Origin: SFEL01 sp964392455
GTDB taxonomy: Bacteria; Bacillota; Clostridia; Christensenellales; CAG-138
DNA: 64,000 bases
Direction: 5' to 3'
Assembly: GCA_964392455.1 (NCBI GenBank)
Contig: CAYMPG010000005.1
Span: 21,064-85,063 of the forward strand
The translations under genes were made by a program, and so were the position numbers. Positions 50,429 through 58,528 of this stretch are shown in pieces. Below the pieces are notes generated by a model that had not been told where the DNA came from, ran no database searches, and was given only the letters and a program-made list of their open reading frames with translations. Positions within the stretch are counted from its first letter, which is position 1. Each line of letters begins with the position of its first letter.

Positions 50429-51139
50429 GTGGCCGCCATATGGCTGCTCATCTGGCAGGCGCTGTATCTTATTGTGGGTAAGGCCGTGCTTGTGCCCTCT
50501 CCCATGAGCGTACTGAGGCGGCTGGGTGTGCTTTGTATTCAGGCGGATTTCTGGCGGCACATAGGCGCATCCCTGCTGCGTATACTCATGGGCTATCTGT
50601 GTGCCCTTCTGGCAGGCTCCCTTTTAGGCCTGCTTACCGCCCGCTCAAGGGCGCTGGATGTGCTGCTTTCCCCTGCCGCAAGGGTGATAAGGGCCACGCC
50701 TGTAGCGTCGTTTATAATACTGCTGTTTGTTTTTCTCTCAAAGGAGCGCATACCCGCAGTGACCTCCTTTCTTATGGTGCTGCCTGTGGTATGGTCAAAT
50801 ACCCATGAGGGCATATGTGCAGCAGATGCGGAGCTGCTGGAAATGGCAAGGGTATTTCGCCTCGGCCCCATAAAGACGCTCCTTAAAATATATCTGCCCG
50901 GCGCGGCGCCCTTTATACTGGCCGCCGCAAAAACAGGCATGGGCCTTGCATGGAAGGCAGGCATAGCGGCAGAGGTGCTGGTATCCCCCCTGCTTGGCAT
51001 AGGCACGGAGCTGTACAGCGCCAAAATATACCTTGAGACCACAGACCTTTTCGCATGGACTGCCGTGATAATCGCCATAAGCATGGCGCTTGAATGGCTG
51101 CTGGTGGCCTTAGTAAGGAGGCTGCATGATACGCCTTGA
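50429..51139 (+). CDS. ABC transporter permease (SsuC/TauC type)
   Basis: A 236-residue permease with about six helices and the EAA loop MARVFRLGPIKTLLKIYLPG AAP. No canonical start has a ribosome site: the first in-frame GTG is at 50429, without Shine-Dalgarno, while upstream codons ATA ATA AAA AAA just after the binding-protein stop would give the natural N-terminus MIKKAAVAAIW if AUA were used. Translation is likely coupled to the preceding gene, whose stop lies 23 bases away. Its end overlaps the ATPase gene by 14 bases. Confidence 0.88.
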   Translation: MAAIWLLIWQALYLIVGKAVLVPSPMSVLRRLGVLCIQADFWRHIGASLLRILMGYLCALLAGSLLGLLTARSRALDVLLSPAARVIRATPVASFIILLFVFLSKERIPAVTSFLMVLPVVWSNTHEGICAADAELLEMARVFRLGPIKTLLKIYLPGAAPFILAAAKTGMGLAWKAGIAAEVLVSPLLGIGTELYSAKIYLETTDLFAWTAVIIAISMALEWLLVALVRRLHDTP

Positions 51140-51677
51140 TAATATTTCAAAAAGCTACGATGGCAGGGTCGTACTGAGCGGGTTTTCGGCGGAGCTTCCG
51201 GATAAGGGCTTTTGCGCCGTTACAGGCCCATCCGGCTCAGGCAAGACCACATTGCTGAATATCATCGCAGGCCTTTGTGAGCCGGACAGCGGCAGCGTAT
51301 CCACCACCGGCCCTGTCAGCATGGTTTTTCAGGAGGACAGGCTGCTGCCCTGGGATACCGCCCTTGGCAACGCCGCCATAGCCTCAGATACCGCCACAGC
51401 AAAGGCGCTGCTCACTCAGTTTGGCCTTGGCGCTGCCCTGCATCAAAAGCCCCGTGAGCTTTCAGGCGGAATGAAGCGGAGGGTGGCCATCGCCCGTGCC
51501 CTGGGGGTAAATGCACGGGTGTACATAATGGATGAACCACTTAAGGGGCTGGACGCCGCTGCTCACAGCAGCGCTCTCAATGTGATACGCACCCATACCC
51601 GGGATTCCCTTCTCATAATGGTGACCCACGATGAAAGCGACACCGCCGATGCGGATATGGTGATAACGCTGAAATAA
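51126..51677 (+). CDS. Short ABC transporter ATP-binding protein
   Basis: A 183-residue ABC ATPase, shorter than the usual 240-260 of the SsuB/TauB class. Walker A GPSGSGKTTLL, Q-loop MVFQEDRLLPWDT, signature ELSGGMKRRVAIARA, Walker B VYIMDEPLKGLD and H-loop MVTHDES are all present; what is missing is the region after the H-loop. The core is complete, so it should hydrolyse ATP for the importer. It overlaps the permease by 14 bases. Regulated through the Crp-type gene upstream. Confidence 0.92.
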   Translation: MIRLDNISKSYDGRVVLSGFSAELPDKGFCAVTGPSGSGKTTLLNIIAGLCEPDSGSVSTTGPVSMVFQEDRLLPWDTALGNAAIASDTATAKALLTQFGLGAALHQKPRELSGGMKRRVAIARALGVNARVYIMDEPLKGLDAAAHSSALNVIRTHTRDSLLIMVTHDESDTADADMVITLK

Positions 51678-51688
51678 CACAAATAAAA

Positions 51689-51715
51689 GCCCTTACCGTA
51701 CCTGCGGCAAGGGCT
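51689..51715 (+). terminator. Weak hairpin after the ABC ATPase
   Basis: AGCCCTT and AAGGGCT, with an inner CCG/CGG pair, form a stem-loop 11 bases after the ATPase stop, followed by ATATTTCACC. The tail is only partly T-rich, so it may terminate the importer operon weakly. Confidence 0.5.
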
Positions 51716-51774
51716 ATATTTCACCTTTACATCCATATCCATCATGTATGGATGCAAATAAAGCAAAAGGAACC

Positions 51775-51933
51775 TTACTTCTTTTTTTCATTGAAGTAAA
51801 TGATAAATGCTCCCATAACGGCAATGGCAAGAATAACGCCAAAGGCCTCTGCATTTATCCAGCTTGCAAAAACGGCACAGCTGATAAACCCCACAATTAT
51901 AGTCACCAGCATTGCAAGAATTGCTTTACCCAT
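51775..51933 (-). CDS. 52-aa two-helix small membrane protein
   Basis: A 52-codon gene seen on the minus strand, in the 392-base gap. MGKAILAMLVTIIVGFISCA, then VFASWINAEAFGVILAIAVM and GAFIIYFNEKKK. Two hydrophobic helices with a short loop and a basic C-terminal tail predict a small integral membrane protein. A run of six G with five bases of spacing precedes the ATG. On its upstream side there is a possible TATACT -10 with TGT, but no good -35. No function can be assigned. Confidence 0.65.
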   Translation of the reverse strand: MGKAILAMLVTIIVGFISCAVFASWINAEAFGVILAIAVMGAFIIYFNEKKK

Positions 51934-52010
51934 GCAATCCCCCCTTTTTCTCATATAATCATATTATTTTAGAGTATAACATAAAAGCACGAATAAATCT
52001 GCCCTTTATA
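51934..52010 (-). other. AT-rich upstream region of the small membrane protein
   Basis: Between the hydrogenase terminator and the small ORF. Minus-strand TGTTATACT near 51976 is an extended -10-like element, the likely promoter of the small gene; the -35 is not recognisable. Confidence 0.35.
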
Positions 52011-52048
52011 AAAGACCGCCCGAGCGTTTTTCCCTTCGGGCGGTCTTT
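52011..52048 (-). terminator. Intrinsic terminator after hydA
   Basis: AAAGACCGCCCGA (52011-52023) and TCGGGCGGTCTTT (52036-52048) are perfect 13-bp arms with a 12-base loop; a T-run and AT-rich tail follow on the minus strand. It lies 22 bases after the hydA stop and closes the hydCBA operon. Confidence 0.9.
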
Positions 52049-52069
52049 ACAGGAAGCTGTATTTTTATA

Positions 52070-53836
52070 TCAGTCGCTGTATTTTTCCCTTGCTGCATAT
52101 GTGGTATGCAGCAGCTCATGGGCCTTGTGGGAATTTGGCTTGCCAAGGAATTCCTCGTAAAGCTGCTTTATCTGGGGATTGTTGTGGCTCTGGCGCAGGG
52201 TCTGCCGCTCATCCTCGCTGTACAGTGCCCTTGCCCGCTTTTCCCGGTATGTATCCATTATGTCATCCGCCTCATTGGGCAGGAAGCACTGGCGCACTAT
52301 CGGCTGCCCGCCGCCGGCTATGCAGCCCCCCGGGCATCCCATTATCTCTATAAAGTGATATTTGCTCCTGCCGGCCCTTATATCCTCCAGCAGCACCCTT
52401 GCGTTTTTCATGCCGTGGGCAATGGCCACATTTATGGTGGTGCCGTCAATATCCACTGACGCTTCCCTTATGCCCTCAAAGCCACGCACTGCCTCAAAGG
52501 TAATGCCCTCATGCTCCCTGCCGGTAAGCACATGGTATACGGTACGCAGTGCCGCCTCCATAACGCCGCCCGTCACGCCGAATATTACTGCGGCGCCGGT
52601 ATAATCTCCCATAAGGTCAGCATCGAACTCCTCATCGGGCAGCCTGTCAAACATTATGCCTGCCCTCTTTATCATCCTGGCAAGCTCACGGGTGGTAAGC
52701 ACCGCATCCACGTCCTTAAGGTCATCCACCTTAAGCTGCTCCCGCTCCTTTTCGTATTTCTTTGCAGTGCAGGGCATTATGGATACCACGAAAATATCCT
52801 CAGGGCTTATGCCGTTTTTCTCCGCATAATAGGTCTTGAGTATTGCGCCCTGCATCTGATGGGGGGATTTGCAGGTGGAAAGATGGGGCAGCAGATCCCC
52901 ATAATTATACTCTGCATAGTTTATCCAGCCGGGGGAGCAGGAGGTTATCATGGGCAGCACGCCGCCATTTTGTAGCCTGTCGAGAAGCTCAGTACCTTCC
53001 TCCATGATGGTAAGGTCAGCGGCAAAGTTGGTATCATACACCTTGTGGAAGCCCAGCCGTCTGAGCGCCGCCACCATCTTGCCGGTGACAGCAGTGCCTA
53101 TAGGCATGCCGAATTCCTCGCCTAGGGCCGCCCGTACTGCCGGCGCAGTCTGCACCACCACGTGCTTGCCGCTGCGGAAGGCAGCGTCCACCCTGTCTAT
53201 TTCGGATTTTTCCATCAGCGCCCCTGTTGGGCAAACCGTTACGCACTGGCCGCACAGTATGCAGGGGGATTTTGCCATTGAGCGATTCTCCGCAGGGCCT
53301 ACGATGGTGCGGAAGCCCCTGTTTTCAAAGCCCAGTATACCCAGGCCATGGGCATTCTGGCAGCGGGCCACACAGCGGCCGCACAGCACGCACTTTGATG
53401 TATCCCGTACTATTGAGGGGGTGAGCTCATCCAGCGTGGCAGGGGTCTTTGCGCCCTTGAATTTGCCTTCCCTTGCCCCTGTGATATACGCAACGTGCAG
53501 CAGCTCGCATTTGCCGTTTTTGTCGCACTGCTGGCAGTTCTGGTTGTGATTTGACAGCAGCAGCTCCACAGAGGCCCGCCTTGCGGCAGCGGCCTTGGGG
53601 GAGGATATTTTTATCTCCATGCCGTCGCTTACAGGGTACACGCAGGAAGCCACCAGCCCCTTTGCCCCGGTCGCCTCCACCAGGCACACCCGGCAGGAGC
53701 CGCTGGAGCACTCTCCGTGATTAAAGGAGCAGAGGGAAGGTATCTCGTAGCCGCAGGCCCTGGCCGCTTCCAGTATGGTAAGCCCCTCCTCGACCTGATA
53801 AAACACGCCTTCTATCTTTATGCTTATCTTTGCCAT
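52070..53836 (-). CDS. hydA: [FeFe] hydrogenase catalytic subunit HydA
   Basis: A 588-residue group A [FeFe] hydrogenase. N-terminal [2Fe-2S] domain (C36, C48, C51, C65), His-Cys cluster (H97, C101, C104, C110), two [4Fe-4S] ferredoxin clusters (C149-C152-C155-C159 and C192-C195-C198-C202), then the H-cluster domain with L1 TSCSPGW (298-304, Ser variant of TSCCPGW), L2 MPCTAKKYE and L3 MGCPGGCIAGGGQP. It makes or uses H2 with NADH and reduced ferredoxin in the electron-bifurcating HydABC complex. Last gene of the operon, 21 bases after hydB. Soluble, no signal peptide. Confidence 0.96.
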   Translation of the reverse strand: MAKISIKIEGVFYQVEEGLTILEAARACGYEIPSLCSFNHGECSSGSCRVCLVEATGAKGLVASCVYPVSDGMEIKISSPKAAAARRASVELLLSNHNQNCQQCDKNGKCELLHVAYITGAREGKFKGAKTPATLDELTPSIVRDTSKCVLCGRCVARCQNAHGLGILGFENRGFRTIVGPAENRSMAKSPCILCGQCVTVCPTGALMEKSEIDRVDAAFRSGKHVVVQTAPAVRAALGEEFGMPIGTAVTGKMVAALRRLGFHKVYDTNFAADLTIMEEGTELLDRLQNGGVLPMITSCSPGWINYAEYNYGDLLPHLSTCKSPHQMQGAILKTYYAEKNGISPEDIFVVSIMPCTAKKYEKEREQLKVDDLKDVDAVLTTRELARMIKRAGIMFDRLPDEEFDADLMGDYTGAAVIFGVTGGVMEAALRTVYHVLTGREHEGITFEAVRGFEGIREASVDIDGTTINVAIAHGMKNARVLLEDIRAGRSKYHFIEIMGCPGGCIAGGGQPIVRQCFLPNEADDIMDTYREKRARALYSEDERQTLRQSHNNPQIKQLYEEFLGKPNSHKAHELLHTTYAAREKYSD

Positions 53837-53857
53837 ATGCTGAGCTCTCCTTCCCTG

Positions 53858-55741
53858 TTATTCTTTATTTATGGCGCCAAACCGGCATGCCGCCATGCAG
53901 GTGCCGCACTTTACGCACTTGGCTGTATCTATGCTCATGGCAGGCAGCTTCTTGCCGGGAGCGGTATAATCGCTCTTGGTAATGGCATCTGCCGGGCACT
54001 GGCGGGCGCACATGCCGCAGCCTATGCACTTATCCCTGTCAATAGCATAGTGCATTAGCTTCTTGCATACCTTTGCCGGGCACTTTTTATCCACGATATG
54101 CGCTATGTACTCATTCCGGAAATGGGTAAGGGTGGATACCACAGGGTTTGCAGAGGTCTGCCCCAGGGCGCACAGTGAATTGGACTTTACTATGGATGCA
54201 AGCTCCTCCAGCTCCTTAAGGTCATCCATGGTGCCCCGGCCCTCGGTTATTCTGGTGAGTATCTCCAGCATGCGCTTTGTGCCTATGCGGCAGGGCGTGC
54301 ATTTACCGCAGGATTCATCGCAGATGAATTCAAGGTAAAACTTGGCAACGTCCACCATGCAGTTATCCTCATCCATAACTATGGCGCCGCCTGAGCCCAT
54401 CATGGAGCCCTTTGCGGTAAGGGTATCAAAATCTATAGGCTCATCCAGAAAGTCCGCTGTAAGACAGCCGCCTGAGGGGCCGCCGGTCTGTATGGCCTTA
54501 AATTGCTTATTGCCCGGGATGCCCCCGCCAATATCGTATATAAGCTCCCGCAGGGTGGTGCCCATGGGTATCTCCACAAGGCCCACGTTATTTATCTTGC
54601 CGCCCAGGGCAAATACCTTCGTGCCCTTTGACCGCTCCGTACCATACCGGGCAAACTTTTCTGCCCCTTCTCTAAGGATGTATGGTACGCATACCAGCGT
54701 TTCCACGTTATTTACTACGGTGGGCTTATCCCACAGCCCCTTTACCGCAGGGAAGGGCGGCCTTGGGCGGGGCATGCCCCGCTTGCCCTCTATGGAATTG
54801 AGCAGCGCAGTTTCCTCGCCGCATACAAATGCTCCTGCGCCAAGGCGTATATGCAAATCAAAATCAAAGCCTGAGCCCAGTATGTTTTTCCCAAGGAGGC
54901 CGTATTCCCTGGCCTGACCTATGGCCACCTGCAGCCTGTGCACCGCCACAGGATACTCCGCACGAACGTAGAAATAGCCCTCATGGGCGCCTATGGCATA
55001 GCCCGCTATTGTCATGCCCTCTATAACGCCAAGGGGGTTGCCCTCGAATATGGAGCGATCCATAAAGGCACCGGGGTCTCCCTCGTCGCCATTGCATACC
55101 ACATACTTTTCCTCCCCGGGAGAATTGTAGGCAAACTGCCACTTGCGCCCGGTGGGGAAACCGCCGCCCCCGCGGCCCCTGAGCCCTGAGGAAAGCACCT
55201 CATCTATTACCTGCTGGGGGGTCATCTTCAGCGCCCTTTCCAGGCCCTGAAATGCGCCCATGCCCATGGCCTCGTCTATATTTTCAGGGTCGATAACGCC
55301 GCACAGCTCCAGCGCCACACGGTGCTGCTTTTTATAAAAGTTTATATCGTCCTGGCGGATTATTTTCTGCTGTGTTTCAGGATCCACATACAGGAGCCTG
55401 TCTACCACCTGGCCGCCCAGTATATCCTGCTCCACTATCTCCTCCACATCCTGGAGCTTTACCAGCCTGTAGAGCGTATCCTGAGGGTATATCTTAACAA
55501 ACGGCCCCTGTGAGCAAAAGCCAAAGCAGCCCACCTGGTTTACGCTCACCCTGTCCTCAAGGCCGTTTTCCCGTATAAGCCGCTTAAACTCCTCCATTAT
55601 CTCGGCAGAATTGGAGGAAAGGCAGCCTGTGCCGCCGCAGAGCACCACCGCCCGCCTGCCATCCGCACCGCTGAGCTTGGCCCTGAGGGCATCGGTGCAG
55701 CTGAGGGATTTTGCATTGAGCTCATCAAAGTTTTTTATCAT
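53858..55741 (-). CDS. hydB: NADH dehydrogenase-like subunit HydB (NuoF homologue)
   Basis: A 627-residue flavoprotein. N-terminal thioredoxin-like [2Fe-2S] segment (VVLCGGTGCLSS and VGCFGFCSQGP), then the NuoF core: FMN site GLRGRGGGGFPTGRKWQ, NADH site VCNGDEGDPGAFMDRS, and [4Fe-4S] motif ESCGKCTPCRIGTKRML; two extra ferredoxin clusters at the C-terminus (CIGCGMCARQC and CVKCGTCMAAC). It accepts electrons from NADH in the hydrogenase complex. The gene begins at the hydC stop, so translation is coupled. Confidence 0.96.
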   Translation of the reverse strand: MIKNFDELNAKSLSCTDALRAKLSGADGRRAVVLCGGTGCLSSNSAEIMEEFKRLIRENGLEDRVSVNQVGCFGFCSQGPFVKIYPQDTLYRLVKLQDVEEIVEQDILGGQVVDRLLYVDPETQQKIIRQDDINFYKKQHRVALELCGVIDPENIDEAMGMGAFQGLERALKMTPQQVIDEVLSSGLRGRGGGGFPTGRKWQFAYNSPGEEKYVVCNGDEGDPGAFMDRSIFEGNPLGVIEGMTIAGYAIGAHEGYFYVRAEYPVAVHRLQVAIGQAREYGLLGKNILGSGFDFDLHIRLGAGAFVCGEETALLNSIEGKRGMPRPRPPFPAVKGLWDKPTVVNNVETLVCVPYILREGAEKFARYGTERSKGTKVFALGGKINNVGLVEIPMGTTLRELIYDIGGGIPGNKQFKAIQTGGPSGGCLTADFLDEPIDFDTLTAKGSMMGSGGAIVMDEDNCMVDVAKFYLEFICDESCGKCTPCRIGTKRMLEILTRITEGRGTMDDLKELEELASIVKSNSLCALGQTSANPVVSTLTHFRNEYIAHIVDKKCPAKVCKKLMHYAIDRDKCIGCGMCARQCPADAITKSDYTAPGKKLPAMSIDTAKCVKCGTCMAACRFGAINKE

Positions 55742-56229
55742 TATTCGGCACCTCCTCTGCTGCGGTATTCCTGTATTACCTCTGCAACCTTATCCACCGT
55801 CATTTTAGGATACACCTTGCCGTTTATGGATACTGCGGGGGCTATGCCGCAGGCACCTATGCAGCGCAGTGCATCAATGGTAAACAGGCCGTCAGGGGTG
55901 GTTTCCCCGGGGGCAATGCCCAGCACCTCTGAAAACTTATCTATCACCTGCTGGGCGCCCTTAACATAGCAGGCGGTACCCAGGCAGCAGCCTATAACAT
56001 ACCTGCCCTTCGGATTAAGGGAAAAGAAGGAATAAAACGTGACCACGCCGTATATCTCCGCCACAGATATGCCGGTCTTTTCGGATACTATCTCCTGCAC
56101 CTCCAGCGGAATATAGCCATACTCCTTCTGTATATCGCTCAGGATCATCATCAGGGGAGTCTTTTCCTCTGCATACCTGTCGCATATACTGCACACTTTC
56201 CTGCGTCCGTTTTCGCCGATACGAGCCAT
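55741..56229 (-). CDS. hydC: NuoE-like [2Fe-2S] subunit HydC
   Basis: A 162-residue NuoE homologue: helical N-terminus (MILSDIQKEYGYIPLEVQEI) and a thioredoxin fold with the [2Fe-2S] ligands in GCCLGTACYVKGAQ and RCIGACGIAPAVSI. It links electrons to HydB. The start at 56229 follows GAGAGG by about seven bases; an ATG six bases upstream is too close to that site. First gene of hydCBA; a promoter lies about 140 bases upstream. Confidence 0.95.
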   Translation of the reverse strand: MARIGENGRRKVCSICDRYAEEKTPLMMILSDIQKEYGYIPLEVQEIVSEKTGISVAEIYGVVTFYSFFSLNPKGRYVIGCCLGTACYVKGAQQVIDKFSEVLGIAPGETTPDGLFTIDALRCIGACGIAPAVSINGKVYPKMTVDKVAEVIQEYRSRGGAE

Positions 56230-56370
56230 AAGCATTTCCTCTCTGTCTTTTTTGATATATAGCAAAACACCAGCTATTGCCAAATGGTTACCATAATAAA
56301 CAATTATTTAACATAATCAGAAGTAAGAGAAAAAGTAGAGTTGTAAAGTATTCCTTATATCTATTTCCTG

Positions 56371-56400
56371 ATTATTGCACAATCGCCTTGTTTCTGTCAA
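56371..56400 (-). promoter_or_regulatory. Promoter of the hydrogenase operon
   Basis: Minus strand TTGACA (56395-56400), 18 bases ending in TGC, then AATAAT (56371-56376), so an extended -10. About 140 bases of AT-rich leader follow before hydC. Nearby TTAACAATTTATTAA (56419-56433) resembles but does not match the Rex redox-repressor site. Confidence 0.65.
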
Positions 56401-56485
56401 TACGATACGTGCAATTTCATTAACAATTTATTAACGATATGCCATCGAAATAATTACATACTGTTTTTACCCATGGCTAACCGTT

Positions 56486-56523
56486 AAAAGGCCCGGCGCT
56501 CCTTTTCCATGGGCTGCCGGGCC
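56486..56523 (-). terminator. Intrinsic terminator after the glycosyltransferase
   Basis: On the minus strand GGCCCGGC (56516-56523) pairs perfectly with GCCGGGCC (56490-56497) and is followed by TTTTAAC. It ends the glycosyltransferase transcript before the hydrogenase promoter region. Confidence 0.82.
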
Positions 56524-56534
56524 AAGTATGCCGC

Positions 56535-58139
56535 TTATTTTTCATTAAATATCGGGTTCAGGTATATGGGCGGCCGGGGAGCAATATTTACCTCCGGGCA
56601 GGATAGGGAATAATCATAATTTATGCTGTAATACTCATCTCCCCGGGTCAGCGTTTCCCTTATTCCATCATAGCAGCGCTGCCTGTCCTGCTCACAGGCC
56701 TCATCCATGGAAACTATCGGCTTGCCCGACCTTATCAGCACCCCCGGCGTGTATACGCTGGCGTAGCCCCGCCCGGCCATCCGCAGGCAAAACTCCGTAT
56801 CAAAGCCTGCCATGCTGAAGCTCTCATCAAAGCAGCCCACATTAAAGAACGTCTCCAGCCTCACCATCATGCATATGGAGCTGAGGGCGGATACACGACG
56901 CACCGTTCCGGTAAGGCTGCGCTTTCTCAGGCCCAGCATATCATCCCCGCTGCCCTGATATGGGGAGCCACGCCAGCCCTGCATGCCTATCACCGTGCCG
57001 CAGTGGAGCAGCCGCCCATCAGGCGACAGTATCTTTGGCCCCGCTGCCCCCACTCCCTGCCTCATGGCCTGAGACAGCAGTCCTCCTACCCAATTATGGC
57101 TCAGCACCTCTGCTGTGCTTTCCATAAATATTGCAACATCCCCATCTGCCTCCCCTGCCGCCCCGTTCAAAAGGGCGGCAAGGCCCGTATCTCCGCCCAT
57201 GTATATGCTGGCCGCCCGGTTTTGCCTGAGTATATCGTAATATCTCAGGGTGCGGCTATCCGTGCTGTCCTGATCCGCTATGATTATTTTCGGCCTGTGC
57301 TCCCCCGCCGCCCGGTCTATGCTCATAAGGAGCCTGATAAGCATCTGACAGCTATCCCTGCTGCTTATTATCACGGTCACCCCGGGCTGCCTTACTATGG
57401 CCTCCACCCGGAAGCTCCCCCGCCATTCCCCCGGCATGACCATGCAGCCCTTCCCTGCCGCCTGCGCCACCTGCACCCGGGCAGCATCCGTAGTCTCCCT
57501 GTACTCTCCGCAGGTATACATTACCCGGGGAATATGGCAGGGCGATGCGGCCCTCTTAAGGCAGCGCAGATTATAGCCATATCTATCATCGGCAGTATCT
57601 CCGGCCATAGGCCCTGCCGCCTCATACAGTGCCCTGCTCACCGCCACGCCGCTGCCCAGCATATCCTGAGAAAGCTGGGTGATAATATCCGGCTCCGTTT
57701 TAAACGCCGGTGCTTCCCGGCCATTTTTGCCCTGCACATCCTCATCGCAGTATATGAGGTCATGCCCCTGTGCATTTTGAGCATACCTGTACAGCGCATC
57801 AGGGGATAGCCTGTCTCCCGGCCACATATACATGATATACTGCCAGTCTCCCTGCTGTGGGGCATCTGTCAGCACCCAGCGGGAGTATGTCTGGGATGCA
57901 AGGGAATCGGCCGTAAGCTGCACGGCCCTGCTGTCTGCCCCCTCCCCCGCCAGAGCTATGGCAAACATGGGCAGGCCATCAGTGTTTTCCCTGCGCTGCT
58001 GCTCCAGCTCATTCTCGGAGGGCATATTACTTTCAAGATACTCCTGGTAGTTCTTTTCCGTATCTGCAAAGGCGCTCCCGGGCCTTTCGCCCAGGAGCGC
58101 CTTTAAGGCTGTGTATACATTTTTGCTGCTCCTGCTCAT
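56535..58139 (-). CDS. Two-domain family 2-like glycosyltransferase
   Basis: A 534-residue cytoplasmic protein with two GT-A-like halves. The first shows DLIYCDEDVQGKNGREAPAF (about 125-145), the DxD-bearing type; the second has VTVIISSRDSCQML, the GT2-family ending GVGAAGPKILSPDGRLLHCG, and FFNVGCFDESFSMAGFDTEF with the catalytic base region. In the second half the sugar-nucleotide motif that is usually Asn/Asp-rich reads FMESTAEVLSHNW, so it may have lost activity. Probable role in assembling a cell-surface polysaccharide. Ribosome site is weak. No other glycan genes nearby. Confidence 0.75.
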   Translation of the reverse strand: MSRSSKNVYTALKALLGERPGSAFADTEKNYQEYLESNMPSENELEQQRRENTDGLPMFAIALAGEGADSRAVQLTADSLASQTYSRWVLTDAPQQGDWQYIMYMWPGDRLSPDALYRYAQNAQGHDLIYCDEDVQGKNGREAPAFKTEPDIITQLSQDMLGSGVAVSRALYEAAGPMAGDTADDRYGYNLRCLKRAASPCHIPRVMYTCGEYRETTDAARVQVAQAAGKGCMVMPGEWRGSFRVEAIVRQPGVTVIISSRDSCQMLIRLLMSIDRAAGEHRPKIIIADQDSTDSRTLRYYDILRQNRAASIYMGGDTGLAALLNGAAGEADGDVAIFMESTAEVLSHNWVGGLLSQAMRQGVGAAGPKILSPDGRLLHCGTVIGMQGWRGSPYQGSGDDMLGLRKRSLTGTVRRVSALSSICMMVRLETFFNVGCFDESFSMAGFDTEFCLRMAGRGYASVYTPGVLIRSGKPIVSMDEACEQDRQRCYDGIRETLTRGDEYYSINYDYSLSCPEVNIAPRPPIYLNPIFNEK

Positions 58140-58181
58140 AGCAGGATTTTGCCCCGAAGGCCCGCCTTTGATACGCCGGGT

Positions 58182-58526
58182 CTACAGAAACTTTGAAGGA
58201 TCCAGCTCCAGGTATTTGTATTTCCAGGGATCATCATACTCCGGGTCGTCTGCGTTCTGTATTCCCCTGCAGGCACCCATGATGCATTTCATCATGGACT
58301 GGGCGTAGGTAACGTACCGCTCGTTTTTGCAGTTTGCCTGGCAGTTTGCCTTCACCTGCATCTCCCGGTATTCGTTCTTTATGCCCATGCTGTTTTCGCG
58401 CTTTATGCAGCCGATGGCCCGGGCAGTATCCATGCGCCGCTCAAACAGCTCCACAAGCTGTGCGTCAATGCGGTCTATCTCATCCCTGAGCTCAGCAATG
58501 CGCTCCTCGGCAGTCCTTTCTTCCAT
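58182..58526 (-). CDS. Monofunctional chorismate mutase (AroQ type)
   Basis: A 114-residue AroQ-fold protein. ELRDEIDRIDAQLVELFERR is the canonical N-terminal helix with Arg and Asp; KRENSMGIKNEYREMQVK gives the Lys and Arg contacts, and GACRGIQ the Gln near the C-terminus. It converts chorismate to prephenate for Phe/Tyr synthesis. The helix 2-3 region is Cys-rich (ANCQANCKNE, MMKCIMGAC), unusual for the family, and the tail WKYKYLELDPSKFL is extra. GAGAGG precedes the ATG by eight bases; the cyclophilin gene ends two bases upstream. Confidence 0.75.
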   Translation of the reverse strand: MEERTAEERIAELRDEIDRIDAQLVELFERRMDTARAIGCIKRENSMGIKNEYREMQVKANCQANCKNERYVTYAQSMMKCIMGACRGIQNADDPEYDDPWKYKYLELDPSKFL

Positions 58527-58528
58527 GG

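Noticed and set aside
56410..56445. Possible Rex operator near the hydrogenase promoter
   Set aside because: TTAACAATTTATTAA lacks the inverted TTGTTAA-N4-TTAACAA form and lies upstream of the -35, so the case is too weak to list as a site.
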